NCBI GenBank assembly: GCA_023212695.1
Contig: JALCCG010000126.1
Coordinates: forward strand, 1-52,457
Origin: Sporisorium sorghi
Taxonomy: Eukaryota; Basidiomycota; Ustilaginomycetes; Ustilaginales; Ustilaginaceae
Direction of reading: 5' to 3'
DNA: 52,457 bases
A program made the position numbers and the translations under genes. The first letter of the stretch is position 1. Each line of letters starts with the position of its first letter. The notes beneath the pieces were generated by a model. That model saw only the letters and a list, made by a program, of their open reading frames with translations, was not told the DNA's origin and made no database searches. This document shows, one piece after another, positions 1 through 9,000 of the stretch.

Positions 1-67
<67 letters not shown>

Positions 68-77
68 CCCCCCCCCC

Positions 78-117
<40 letters not shown>
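1..117. repeat. poly-C homopolymer at window edge
   Basis: The first 117 bases are C except for one G near 67 and one A near 78. Nothing resembles the TTAGGG-type telomere repeat of smut fungi. It could be a real homopolymer, but an assembly or sequencing artefact at a contig end is at least as likely. Confidence 0.9.
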
Positions 118-554
118 TGTCTGTCGCTGGCAACAAAAGCCAAAATCACGCGGATACAGCGGCTGATCCGTACAGTCGCGACCAACGAACCCACCAAGCA
201 CAGCCTCTCTGTGAGCTTGAGCGGCGTGCGATCGGTGAAAGGGTTGGTGGGAGTCTGCAGCTCCACTGGCAAAGTCAAATGAAATCGCTCTTGAGCGTTG
301 TCTGCTTGTTGTTGACCCGTGGGTAAAAAGTGCAGGTACGCCGAGCTTGCGCACTTTTGGAGGGACTGACAACGTTTGCTTTCAACTCCCAACTCCCACG
401 CTGTGCGACGGAATGAAGCCGGGACTTGCTCTCCGTGAGACTCTCAGCGTGTGAGAGGGGGGGGGAAAGAGATGGGGACACATGAGAGGACGAAAGATGA
501 AGCAGAGTCACAGTCTCTCTTGCCCCTGAGCGACGACCTAGGGCGCATCGAAAG

Positions 555-562
555 TTATAAAA
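555..562 (+). promoter_or_regulatory. TATA box
   Basis: The sequence TATAAAAG lies about 150 bp upstream of the leader intron and 241 bp before the start codon. It is the clearest TATA element seen in the window and fits a strongly or conditionally expressed gene. The transcription start is not known. Confidence 0.5.
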
Positions 563-708
563 GTTGGCCATCTCCTCGTCGACCATCACCTCCATTGTTC
601 GCTTGACATCGCCACATCGTTCTCTCATTCTCTCTACTCTATACCAACTCGCCTCTACACTCGCAAACACATATCGTTGATCGATATCGTCCATCGCAAA
701 ACTTTCAA

Positions 709-794
709 GTAAGTGTTGCTTCAACCATGTCGCCTCGCATCCTCAATCCTGCGCCTTCCCTCGCTAACCACTCCTCATCCTCTTCCTCTCACAG
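709..794 (+). other. intron in 5' untranslated leader
   Basis: GTAAGT at 709, a CTAAC branch-point-like site at 764-768 and a pyrimidine-rich tract ending in CACAG at 794 make a well-formed 86-bp intron. It ends 8 bp before the start codon at 803. Its size matches the 81-88 bp of many other introns in the window. Confidence 0.65.
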
Positions 795-802
795 CCGCAA
801 GA

Positions 803-1138
803 ATGAAGACCTTCGCCACCCTCCTCGTCTTCGCCACCCTCGCCCTGCTCAACACCGTCCACACCGCACCCCTGCCCTCCTCCGCAGTCCTGCTCACGCT
901 CGGCGACAGCCGCACCGCCCGCTGCGATCTGCCCCAGCAGCCCTCGCGCGACAAGGCCGACCTGGTCGCGAGCCACCTCACCGCCTCGGGCACCCTCTCG
1001 TGCCCCCACATCCAGGAGCACCCGTCCGGCGGCAAGGTCATCAGGTGCGAGCAGAGCCACCTCGCCGACACGGACTCGGCGAACAAGGTGCTCAAGGATG
1101 CGTGTGAGACGCACCAGGGCCAGCACTCGGTTGCCTAA
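803..1138 (+). CDS. small secreted protein, unknown function
   Basis: The product has 111 residues. An N-terminal hydrophobic stretch (MKTFATLLVFATLALL) followed by a small-residue site around VHTA (residues 19-22) is a typical signal peptide, so the mature protein is about 90 residues and secreted. It holds four cysteines (41, 67, 82, 101), which could form two disulfide bonds. There is no membrane anchor, enzyme motif or recognisable domain. The ATG at 803 was chosen because it puts the signal peptide at the N-terminus and directly follows a good leader intron. The frame stays open further upstream, but only through that intron. Small cysteine-containing secreted proteins are common effector candidates in plant-associated smuts. 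That role is inference; a cell-wall or antimicrobial role is equally open. Confidence 0.7.
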   Translation: MKTFATLLVFATLALLNTVHTAPLPSSAVLLTLGDSRTARCDLPQQPSRDKADLVASHLTASGTLSCPHIQEHPSGGKVIRCEQSHLADTDSANKVLKDACETHQGQHSVA

Positions 1139-1419
1139 TCTGGGCCGCCGTCGAAACTGACGCACAAAATGTCTCGAGGTGTTTCGAGAAACGGCGGGGC
1201 GTCGTCGAAGCGATCTTGGCCTGCTGTACCGGTTGCACCAGTCAAACGTGGTCGACTTTGCCACTCGGCTTCTTCATTCACACCTTCTGTTCGTCTTTGT
1301 TCGTGACGCAATCGTATCCTTTCCCCACCCCTCACTCTTCACAAAGCCTTCATGCTCGATGCTTGAATTGGCATTTTACGTCTGCTGACAGTGAACGCTC
1401 CGCTCCCCTTGCTCGCTCT

Positions 1420-4400
1420 CTAACCCCTCTTGCTCGGCGCCAAAGCAGCCGCACTCGCCGTCTGCCCCTTGTACACCTTCCGCTTCCCCGCGTCATCCTG
1501 AACATCCTCTTTCGTGAAATAATGCTTGGCCACCTCCAACAGCCACTCGCTCCGAATCTGCATCGTCTGCCGCATAAAGTTCTTGCTCGTCTCGACCAGC
1601 TCGAAATAGCACAGAAACGGCGGCTGCGGGATCTGCTTATACAGGCAACTCGACGGATGAATGTGAATCGTCGTGTTCTGCTTAATCGCGCGGTACGCCT
1701 CGCCGCCCTTCTGTATGCGCGCCGTGTTCATAAAGTAACCCGCCAGGATCGAGCGCTGGATCCCCGAGATATCCGCCGGATCCGCATTGCTCTCCGGCGT
1801 CAGCTCGACGCGCTCGCACAGCTGCGCCAGCTGGTCGCGCACGTCGCGCACGCGCGCCAATACCTTGGGCTGCACGAAATTGTCGATGCAAAACTGATGG
1901 TCGTAGTTGCTCTGCACCCACTGCTCCCACACGTTGAGCAGCGTGAAATGGTCGCCACCCGTGCGTACGAAGGCTGCGCGCGCGCGGTCGGCGTGCATCT
2001 TCTTGTCCTTTGGCCGGAAGAACAGCGCCGACGATTCGGACAGCATCGACACGATCGACAGCACCTCCTCGGTGCACCGGTACGTCTCGGACGCCAGGAT
2101 CGCTTTGGATAGTTGCGGATCCACTGGAAACTCGGCCATTCGGCGGCCCAGCTTGGTCAGCTCGCCCTTGTCGTTGAGCGCGCCCAGCGCGTACAGCAGC
2201 TCGAACGACCGCATCAGCGTATCCGACGGCGGCGGGTCGAGGAAATCAAAGTTGAGCAGATCGTTAATCCCGAGCGACTTGAGCAGCAGCACCACATTGG
2301 CCAAGTTGGTCCGCTGGATCTCCGGAGTCGTGTTCTCGTCCATCTCGTTCCGAAAGGCCCACTTGGTAAACAGCCTGAAGCACTTGCCCGGCCCCACCCG
2401 CCCTGCTCGACCCGCCCGCTGATTCGCCGACGCGCGCGAACACGGCACCACCGTCAGCGACGACATGCCCGTGCGCGGATTGTACGAGTTCTGCTTGACA
2501 AACCCCGGGTCAATCACAAACACCACGCCGTCAATCGTGATGCTCGTCTCGGCAATGTTGGTGGCCAGCACCACCTTCCTCGCGCCCTCAGGCGTCGGTT
2601 CAAAGATCTTGGCCTGCATCTCGCTCGGCAGGTTGGCGTAGATGGGGCAGACGATGAGCTCGGCGATCTTATTGCCCAACGCCCGACTCGTCTCTTGCAG
2701 ATTCTCCATCGCCGCGTCGATTTCGTCTTGGCCTGTCAAAAAGACGAGAATGTCGCCGCGCGGTTGCGTTGTGTGAATCTGGAACACCGTCGTGATGGCG
2801 GCATGCAGGTAGTTGGCCTCGGGCTGCGGCGTATAGTGAATGTCGACGGGGTATCTGCGTCCTGGCACGTTAAAGATGGGCGCATCGTCGAAAAACTCCG
2901 AAAACTTCTCAGCGTCGAGCGTAGCACTCGAGATGAGCAGCTTCAGGTCCGGCCGAAAACGTGCAATGTCCTTGACCAGCCCGAAAAGCACATCCGTACT
3001 CAAAGTTCGCTCGTGCGCCTCGTCGATAATGAGCGCAGAGTACGAACTCAAGACCGGCTCGGTGAGAAACTCGCGCAGCAACATTCCATCGGTCATGTAT
3101 TTGATCACCGTATCGTCCGAGGTGCAGTCTTCGAAGCGGATGCTGTAGCCGCACTCGCGACCGAGACGCACGCCCATCTCTTCGGCAACACGCGCAGCGA
3201 CGCTCATGGCGGCGACACGACGCGGCTGAGTGCATCCCACCTTTTTGCCATTCTTGGTGTAGCCGGCTTCGTGCAGGAACTGCGGCAGCTGCGTCGTCTT
3301 TCCCGAGCCCGTCTCGCCGACGACGATGAGCACCTGGTACTCGTCGATGGCATCCAGCAATTCTTGTCGCAGCGCGTAGACGGGCAGCGATTCGCGCGTT
3401 GCTTGGATCTTGGCGGCTTTGGTCTCGGCCTCGTCGATCTGCTGCTGCAGCAGCTTGTCCCTGGCGCTCATCGCGTTGGACGAGGTGCCGGCCATCTGCG
3501 ACTCGACGACAAACTGGATCGTCTGGCTTTCGTCGAAGACGTAATCGTACTGTTCGACGAGCTCCTTGGCTGCCTCGTTGGCCGGTTCGGGAACGTAGCG
3601 CGAACGGTCTATCTGCTCCTTTTCAAACTGCTCGGCGTCTGTGACGTGCGTCTGCTGCGCGAGCCGTTCGGAGCGGGCATCGTTGTAGCGCTGGTAGAGC
3701 GCCTGCTCCTTTTTGGCTAGGTCCAGCTTGCCCTTTTCGGTGATGTAGTCCTCGGGCATCGCGTAGCCGGTATCGCCGTCGTCGATACGGGCTCGTTCTT
3801 CTGCGAGGCGCAGCACCTCCTTCTTGTACTCGAGATCCCGCTGTTCGCGCTTCGTCATTTTCAGACCGCGAAAGAACCGCTCCTCGTCTTGGATCTCGAG
3901 GCGGAGGAGCTCCATGCGCTGCTGTGCTCGTTTCGCGAGGTACTCTTGCCTAGATCGATCGCGGAGGCTGGACATGGCTGCGGAACGGGCGTCGTCGTCC
4001 TCGGCCAAGAGACGTCGCGCGGCTGCTTCCGGGTTTAGGCGGGCTGAGGTGCGGTCCTCGACCACGTTGCGCGTGCTGCCCTTGTCCTTGTCGCGGATGC
4101 GTCTGGCAAACTCGTCGCGCTCGGCGAGGTCTTTGAGTCTTGCACGCTCTCGCGAGTCCTCGTCTGATTCGGATGCCGAGGCATTGCGGCGCGGGCTAGG
4201 CGATCTGGATTGTCTGCGGTTGTCACTCCGGGGTGGTGAAGCGGGATGCGATTCCGCATCGCGCGTGCTGACATCCTTTTTTTTCTTCTTCTTCTTTTCC
4301 GGCTTGATGGCGAGCTCCTCTTCGCCGTTTTCCTCATCCAGCAAAAGCCCGTAGCGCTTCTTGCTGCTCTTTGCATCTGCGTTTCCATCCTTGCTCGAGG

Positions 4401-4647
4401 TCGAGGCCGCAGATTGCGGGTTGCTCTGACTAGCTCGAGGCACTCTGTTGTAAAGTTCGTTGGCGAAAGTGCGCGCCTCGTCGGTAGAGGGAAGACCGAG
4501 CGAGGTAAGGCTCTGAAACAGATCTGTTGGCGTCGATACGGAGGATGCAGAGACTTGGATAAAGTCGATGATGGACGACTGCGAGAGCCCAAAGAAGCGC
4601 ATGCTGTTGTCGCTGATCCAGCGCCGCAGCTCGGGATTGGACGTCAT
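1420..4647 (-). CDS. PRP2: DEAH-box pre-mRNA splicing helicase Prp2/DHX16
   Basis: Prp2/DHX16 is the ATP-dependent RNA helicase that remodels the activated spliceosome before the first splicing step. The 1,075-residue intronless frame has a charged, disordered N-terminal third with RS/SP-rich and lysine-rich tracts, as is usual for this family. The core follows with all key motifs: GETGSGKT (444-451, motif I), DEAH (542-545, motif II), SATLDAEKF (motif III) and QRAGRAGR (743-750, motif VI). Behind it are the HA2 and OB-fold regions typical of DEAH/RHA helicases. The N-terminal stretch starting MTSNPELRRWISDNSM resembles that of Prp2/DHX16 rather than Prp16, Prp22 or Prp43. The start is the first in-frame ATG. 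Its promoter must lie in the 340 bp between it and ATG14. The DEAH class is certain; the Prp2 assignment is very likely. Confidence 0.95.
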   Translation of the reverse strand: MTSNPELRRWISDNSMRFFGLSQSSIIDFIQVSASSVSTPTDLFQSLTSLGLPSTDEARTFANELYNRVPRASQSNPQSAASTSSKDGNADAKSSKKRYGLLLDEENGEEELAIKPEKKKKKKKDVSTRDAESHPASPPRSDNRRQSRSPSPRRNASASESDEDSRERARLKDLAERDEFARRIRDKDKGSTRNVVEDRTSARLNPEAAARRLLAEDDDARSAAMSSLRDRSRQEYLAKRAQQRMELLRLEIQDEERFFRGLKMTKREQRDLEYKKEVLRLAEERARIDDGDTGYAMPEDYITEKGKLDLAKKEQALYQRYNDARSERLAQQTHVTDAEQFEKEQIDRSRYVPEPANEAAKELVEQYDYVFDESQTIQFVVESQMAGTSSNAMSARDKLLQQQIDEAETKAAKIQATRESLPVYALRQELLDAIDEYQVLIVVGETGSGKTTQLPQFLHEAGYTKNGKKVGCTQPRRVAAMSVAARVAEEMGVRLGRECGYSIRFEDCTSDDTVIKYMTDGMLLREFLTEPVLSSYSALIIDEAHERTLSTDVLFGLVKDIARFRPDLKLLISSATLDAEKFSEFFDDAPIFNVPGRRYPVDIHYTPQPEANYLHAAITTVFQIHTTQPRGDILVFLTGQDEIDAAMENLQETSRALGNKIAELIVCPIYANLPSEMQAKIFEPTPEGARKVVLATNIAETSITIDGVVFVIDPGFVKQNSYNPRTGMSSLTVVPCSRASANQRAGRAGRVGPGKCFRLFTKWAFRNEMDENTTPEIQRTNLANVVLLLKSLGINDLLNFDFLDPPPSDTLMRSFELLYALGALNDKGELTKLGRRMAEFPVDPQLSKAILASETYRCTEEVLSIVSMLSESSALFFRPKDKKMHADRARAAFVRTGGDHFTLLNVWEQWVQSNYDHQFCIDNFVQPKVLARVRDVRDQLAQLCERVELTPESNADPADISGIQRSILAGYFMNTARIQKGGEAYRAIKQNTTIHIHPSSCLYKQIPQPPFLCYFELVETSKNFMRQTMQIRSEWLLEVAKHYFTKEDVQDDAGKRKVYKGQTASAAALAPSKRG

Positions 4648-4987
4648 TTTCGGCTGTTTGTGGGAGAGAATGACTGCTTCGAGGCAATCAGTCTCCGCTT
4701 AGAAAACGAGCCTGGATGTGAAGGCTTGTGCGGACAAAGGCAGGATGTAGATGGTTGCAAGAAGGTAAGCGGGGAGAGAGCTCGAGCTAGTTACAACTCA
4801 GCTTTCTGGAATTTTGACGAGCTCGGATCACGGAAAACCACGTTGGACCCTGGATGCCGCTCATCACCTCATGACCTGATTCATGAGCATTCAAACGTCG
4901 ACACAACACAGACAAGGCCTCTTACAGTGGCAATTGCGAGAGGTGACATTCACGGAGACAAGCATGATACAGCGACGGAGCAAGGTT
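4648..4987. promoter_or_regulatory. intergenic: PRP2 promoter / ATG14 3' region
   Basis: No gene is seen. An interrupted palindrome at 4868-4887 (CTCATGA, six bases, TCATGAG) lies about 220 bp upstream of the PRP2 start and could be a dimer-binding site, but it may be chance. The rest is presumed 3' untranslated sequence of ATG14 and promoter of PRP2. Confidence 0.4.
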
Positions 4988-7645
4988 CTAGACAAGATCC
5001 CAGCCTTCATCAGCGGATTGCTTGCGAGACTTTGCGCCGAGTCCGCGCGCCGAGTCGGTGGAACTCAAATTGCCAACACTCACCTCGACACCATTGAAGA
5101 TGACAGCACCGGGCCCGACCTTGGCCGGCAGAGGCTGCGATGTCTTTGAGCGAGAAGATGAATCTCCACTCGACGGTGCGTCCTTGCCCAATGATCCACC
5201 CTTGGCTTGAGAAACGTCACGCCCGCGTTGGCGCAAAAAGTCGAGCGAGGGAGGGGGCTGAGCAGACGCCGCCGAGCCACCACGCGGATCTGCACCGACC
5301 CGTTGCTTCTGTAGGCTGCTCACCGTATCCGGTCGCGTCGTTTTCCTCGTCGAGTTCGACTCTGGATGCTTCTCGGTCTTCGGCAGAGGTGTACGACCGG
5401 GTTGGGGCTGCGAGGATGGCTTGGGCGCCGCCGAGGATGGATCCTTAATGTCGAGCACCGAGGCTGCTGCCTCGCCAACATCCACATAGCTCTGCTCGAG
5501 CACCTTGGGCTGCGTCTGGGTGGGTCTCGAAGCTGACTGGCGTGATGTGGCAGCCTTGTGCGAATCGGTCTTGGAGACACCACGCTTGTAGGTATCGGCG
5601 GCTGCGTTGTTGGGCTCCAAGATCTGAGCAAGCTGCTCGTAATCCAAACTCGGCAAGCTGAGGTCCTGAATACTCGACGGCCGAATGTGATTAGCGTGCG
5701 CGAGACGACCGAGTTCGGGTTGCTGCAGGAGCCTGCTCAAAAGCTCGAGTGGGTTGGCTGCAGCGGCGACGAGATCGAGCTTGAGGCCCTGCTTGGTGGC
5801 AAGGTAGGCGACGTTGTAGCAGAGCATGACGAGCGCCGAGACAAACGACTTTGCGGCCTGATCTGGCTTGGCTTTGGAGCTCGTGCGTGCATCTGATTCC
5901 GCTCGACGGTGTTGGTCTGTGTCGGCAACCGTGCTGTCGGAGCCCTCACTGGATCTGGATGGATGCGTTGCGGCGGAGGACAGGCCCCATGGCAGTGAGG
6001 CGCCCGAGGAAAGATGGATGTACGACTCGATGGTAGACAGAGTGGATGCACCGAGACCATAGGTAGACTCTGCGAGATTGTTGAGCTTGGAGGGTCGAGC
6101 GGCGGCGGAAGGCGAGGCGGTGAGGTGGGTGTATGCGCTCGACGAGAGGTAGAGATGTTTCGCGCTGGAGCCTCCGCCGCCATCCCAGAGCGGATCGGGA
6201 CGCAAGGCGAGCCTGCCCTTGTGCTGCTCTATCGAAAAAGGCAGAGCGACGCCGAGGTAGGCGGCTACGAGCCGGAGCAAGTTGGCGGCGTACGTGACAG
6301 CGCCATTGACATTCTCGCGTGGATAACGACGGGCATCGCTGGGCAAGGGCAGTGGAAGCGACGTAATCGACCAGCTACTCGAGGAAGACGGCGTCGGCGA
6401 CGTGACAACAGTGGCTCCGGGCGGTCGACTAGCCGAGATTGCGTCGTTGTGAGGGCTGCGGACATTTGCTATGTAAGAGGACGAGTTGCTCTGACCTAGA
6501 CCAAAGGCGCCAGGAATGTAGCGCTCCGAGAGTCGGCTGATGCGCTGCGCCACGGAGTTGCTGGCGGAAAGATCGAGAGGACGTGACCGCAGAGGTTGAG
6601 CTGATTTTGAGGACAGGGTATCGGGTGGAGATACGGAATAGAGAGCGAAAGCCTGTCGAGCAAGGGCAGCTCTGGTCGCTGCGAGTTTGCTCGACACAGC
6701 TGCAGCCTCTGTCTGAAGCAATGCAAGGTCGAGGCGAGCTCGAGTGAGGATGGCACCGAGCTGATGTTGGGTCGACTCTGGAGCCAAAGTGGCGGCATCT
6801 GCGGGCTCGTCCGTCTGACGCTCGTAGTGGGTATAGACGTCGGTGTAGACAAGAGGCACATCGATGTGGTCGGCAGCTGGATGAGCCAGCCAGCGTGACT
6901 TTGCAGCTAGACGAGAACGCTGAGCGGCCGAGGCCGAGGCGGGCGCCGAGGAGCCTTCGAGTGCCGACCAGGCCTTTGCGAGGTTCTGTTTTCGTAGAGC
7001 AATGTGAGCCAGCTTCTCCTTGAGCGCTTCTCGGCCTTGAAGGTGGGCATGCTGTGACTTGGAGATGCACTGATGAATGGATTGTACGCGAGATCGGATG
7101 GCGGCTTGCTGCGCCCGTAGCTGGATGAGCGAGTGCAGAACGAGAGGATGTTGCGTTGCATCGGAGGACGATGATGGCTCCGGAGCATTGGTATCGAATG
7201 GATCTGGTAGTGCGTTCTCGTTAATCGTGTGGATGTGCGATGGCTGCGATAGAGAGGCAGCGGGAGACGTATCGCTGGTAACGCTGGCTTGATCGAATAG
7301 AAGCTGGCTGACGGCAGCTTTGGCCTTGTCACGAGACAGTCCAAGCCTGCGCATCTCGGCATGGTGCGCTTGGATTCTTGAAGCGAGGCACGGATCGCAG
7401 TAGAATCGAGTATCCATCTGATGGCAATGATGACAGGCATGCGGCTCTGTGGTGGACGAAGCTGATGTCGAGGGAGCAGTGGCGGCATGCTTTAATTTGG
7501 CACGAGTGGGGATGGGTTGATGAGATCGTGAGGACGACGGTGACCCACCGTTCTTGAGTCTGTTTGAGGGCGAAGAGGTGCCGATCGAGTGACGAGATGG
7601 AGGTTGGCTAGGCCTCGATGGGCCTGGAGTAGAGGTGGACGCCAT
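4988..7645 (-). CDS. ATG14: autophagy protein Atg14 (PI3-kinase complex I subunit)
   Basis: Atg14 directs the Vps34-Vps15-Atg6 lipid kinase complex to the autophagosome formation site. The 885-residue frame shows the diagnostic N-terminal double CxxC motif: Cys71-x2-Cys74-x8-Cys83-x2-Cys86, the spacing found in yeast and animal Atg14 and absent from Vps38/UVRAG. Predicted helical, coiled-coil-prone stretches follow at about 165-240 and 290-330. The hydrophobic region around 440-460 (NGAVTYAANLLRLVAAYLGV) matches the conserved Atg14/UVRAG domain. The protein is far longer than yeast or human Atg14 because of Ser/Ala-rich disordered inserts. The last residues, DEGWDLV, look like an Atg8-interacting motif. 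The start is the first ATG. It lies head to head with RBX1 across 513 bp. Confidence 0.88.
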   Translation of the reverse strand: MASTSTPGPSRPSQPPSRHSIGTSSPSNRLKNGGSPSSSRSHQPIPTRAKLKHAATAPSTSASSTTEPHACHHCHQMDTRFYCDPCLASRIQAHHAEMRRLGLSRDKAKAAVSQLLFDQASVTSDTSPAASLSQPSHIHTINENALPDPFDTNAPEPSSSSDATQHPLVLHSLIQLRAQQAAIRSRVQSIHQCISKSQHAHLQGREALKEKLAHIALRKQNLAKAWSALEGSSAPASASAAQRSRLAAKSRWLAHPAADHIDVPLVYTDVYTHYERQTDEPADAATLAPESTQHQLGAILTRARLDLALLQTEAAAVSSKLAATRAALARQAFALYSVSPPDTLSSKSAQPLRSRPLDLSASNSVAQRISRLSERYIPGAFGLGQSNSSSYIANVRSPHNDAISASRPPGATVVTSPTPSSSSSWSITSLPLPLPSDARRYPRENVNGAVTYAANLLRLVAAYLGVALPFSIEQHKGRLALRPDPLWDGGGGSSAKHLYLSSSAYTHLTASPSAAARPSKLNNLAESTYGLGASTLSTIESYIHLSSGASLPWGLSSAATHPSRSSEGSDSTVADTDQHRRAESDARTSSKAKPDQAAKSFVSALVMLCYNVAYLATKQGLKLDLVAAAANPLELLSRLLQQPELGRLAHANHIRPSSIQDLSLPSLDYEQLAQILEPNNAAADTYKRGVSKTDSHKAATSRQSASRPTQTQPKVLEQSYVDVGEAAASVLDIKDPSSAAPKPSSQPQPGRTPLPKTEKHPESNSTRKTTRPDTVSSLQKQRVGADPRGGSAASAQPPPSLDFLRQRGRDVSQAKGGSLGKDAPSSGDSSSRSKTSQPLPAKVGPGAVIFNGVEVSVGNLSSTDSARGLGAKSRKQSADEGWDLV

Positions 7646-8158
7646 GGTGGATGTGGTTGTGATGGTGGCGTGGGAACGTCGTCAAATTACTAGAGCCTAT
7701 ACAAAAGAGGCACCGCCGACATGTAGTTGATGGCGAATCACATGATCTTTTGAATGGCACAACGCTTTGTGCGGGTGCGAGTGAGTGTGATTGATGAATG
7801 AGAGTGTGACAACCTCTCAGCTCATCTCGGCAGCTCGTCGTGGGAACCTGGTGATTGTGACTACACGATGAACGTGATGGACGTGACCATCTGGAGAGTT
7901 GGTTGTCGGCACTTGCGAACGCTGAGTTGAAGCTCTCTCGTGCTTTTGGACCCTGAACAGCCTTTTTGGCGCCAACTCGGCGAATCGGGTCCTGTCCCGA
8001 TGCGCGCGTGTTTCGCCTCCACCTGTGCAAAAGCGCAGTCTGTGCGAGAAACCGAAAAGGTCGTTTGTTTGTCACTTTGCTCATCGCTCTTTTCGTCTTT
8101 GCCATCATCATCGTCGACACGGTATCGATCAGCCGGCATACAGACACACTCACACACG
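7646..8158. promoter_or_regulatory. divergent promoter region ATG14 / RBX1
   Basis: This 513-bp stretch separates two start codons pointing away from each other. I see no additional gene and no convincing TATA box. A short CACA-rich tract directly precedes the RBX1 start. Confidence 0.5.
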
Positions 8159-8763
8159 ATGGCCGAAAACGCACCAATGGAGGTCGACTCTCCGACCACC
8201 AAGCAGCCTCGCTTCCAGGTCAAAAAGGTATGTACTTGCGGCTCTGTGTTGGCGAGGCGAAATGAATCAAGATCTGGCTGACCTCGAATCTCTTGTATTT
8301 CGCACTGACAGTGGAACGCCGTCTGTCTCTGGTCGTGGGACATCGTAGTCGACAACTGTGCCATCTGCAGAAACCACATCATGGACCTTTGCATCGAATG
8401 TCAGGCCAATCAGGGCTCAGCGACCACCGAAGAATGCACCGTCGCCTGGGGTCAATGCAATGTGCGTATATCATCCTTCTCGACACAACGGCGGTTGGAC
8501 TCGAACTGACCTGCTTTCTGTTTAACTCTACGATCCATCGAACAGCACGCCTTCCACTTCCACTGCATCTCGCGATGGCTCAAGACTCGTCAAGTCTGCC
8601 CACTCGACAACCGAGAGTGGGAACTCCAAAAGTATGTCTCGACTTTCGTTTCGCGTCAAGTGGCTTTCTTGCCAATACGCCGTGCCGCCACTGTGGTCGT
8701 CAATGATTCTGACAAGCTCCGTCCCTCTTCACCTACTCTTCCTTTCACAGGTACGGTCGTTAG
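8159..8763 (+). CDS. RBX1: RING-box protein Rbx1/Roc1/Hrt1, cullin-RING ligase subunit
   Basis: Rbx1 is the RING-H2 subunit of cullin-RING ubiquitin ligases (SCF and relatives). It recruits the E2 and helps attach Nedd8 to cullins. Four coding exons, 8159-8227, 8312-8461, 8546-8631 and 8751-8763, join in frame to 105 residues, close to the 108 of human RBX1. They read through hallmarks such as [19 protein letters not shown], the zinc ligands of [13 protein letters not shown] and [19 protein letters not shown], and end [10 protein letters not shown]. All introns have GT-AG borders (84, 84 and 119 bp). The last coding exon is only 13 bases including the stop. The conserved core is complete; only the N-terminus ([17 protein letters not shown]) varies, as usual. 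Confidence 0.97.
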
Positions 8764-9000
8764 CGTCATTGGCAAACGCCAGCCCGACGCACGCTCGACT
8801 ACCTCAGCACCGCCTTTCTTGTACACTAGCATCTCTACTCGGTTTCATGTCATTTCTGTTTCTCTCCTGCAATTCGTCTTCTCTTGCTGATCGGTCTCTC
8901 TGCACAAACCAGTCTCGTTGTGTTGTTGCTCAGCGCACTGATGCAAAGCACTTCAAATTGCTGCTCGTGCACTCTAGGGTTGCTCCATTCTTATTTTGGG

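Larger units (their letters stand above)
118..802 (+). promoter_or_regulatory. upstream region and 5' leader of the small secreted protein gene
   Basis: No coding region is supported here. The stretch holds purine- and pyrimidine-rich tracts, a TATA box at 555-562 and a leader intron at 709-794. The reading frames that cross it are short and lack family features, so I take it as promoter and 5' untranslated leader. Confidence 0.55.

Noticed and set aside
1..117. Telomere
   Set aside because: The run is plain C, not a TTAGGG-type repeat.
2113..3720. Plus-strand open frame of 535 codons opposite PRP2
   Set aside because: It is antisense to a highly conserved helicase gene and has Arg/Leu-rich composition typical of GC-rich shadow frames.
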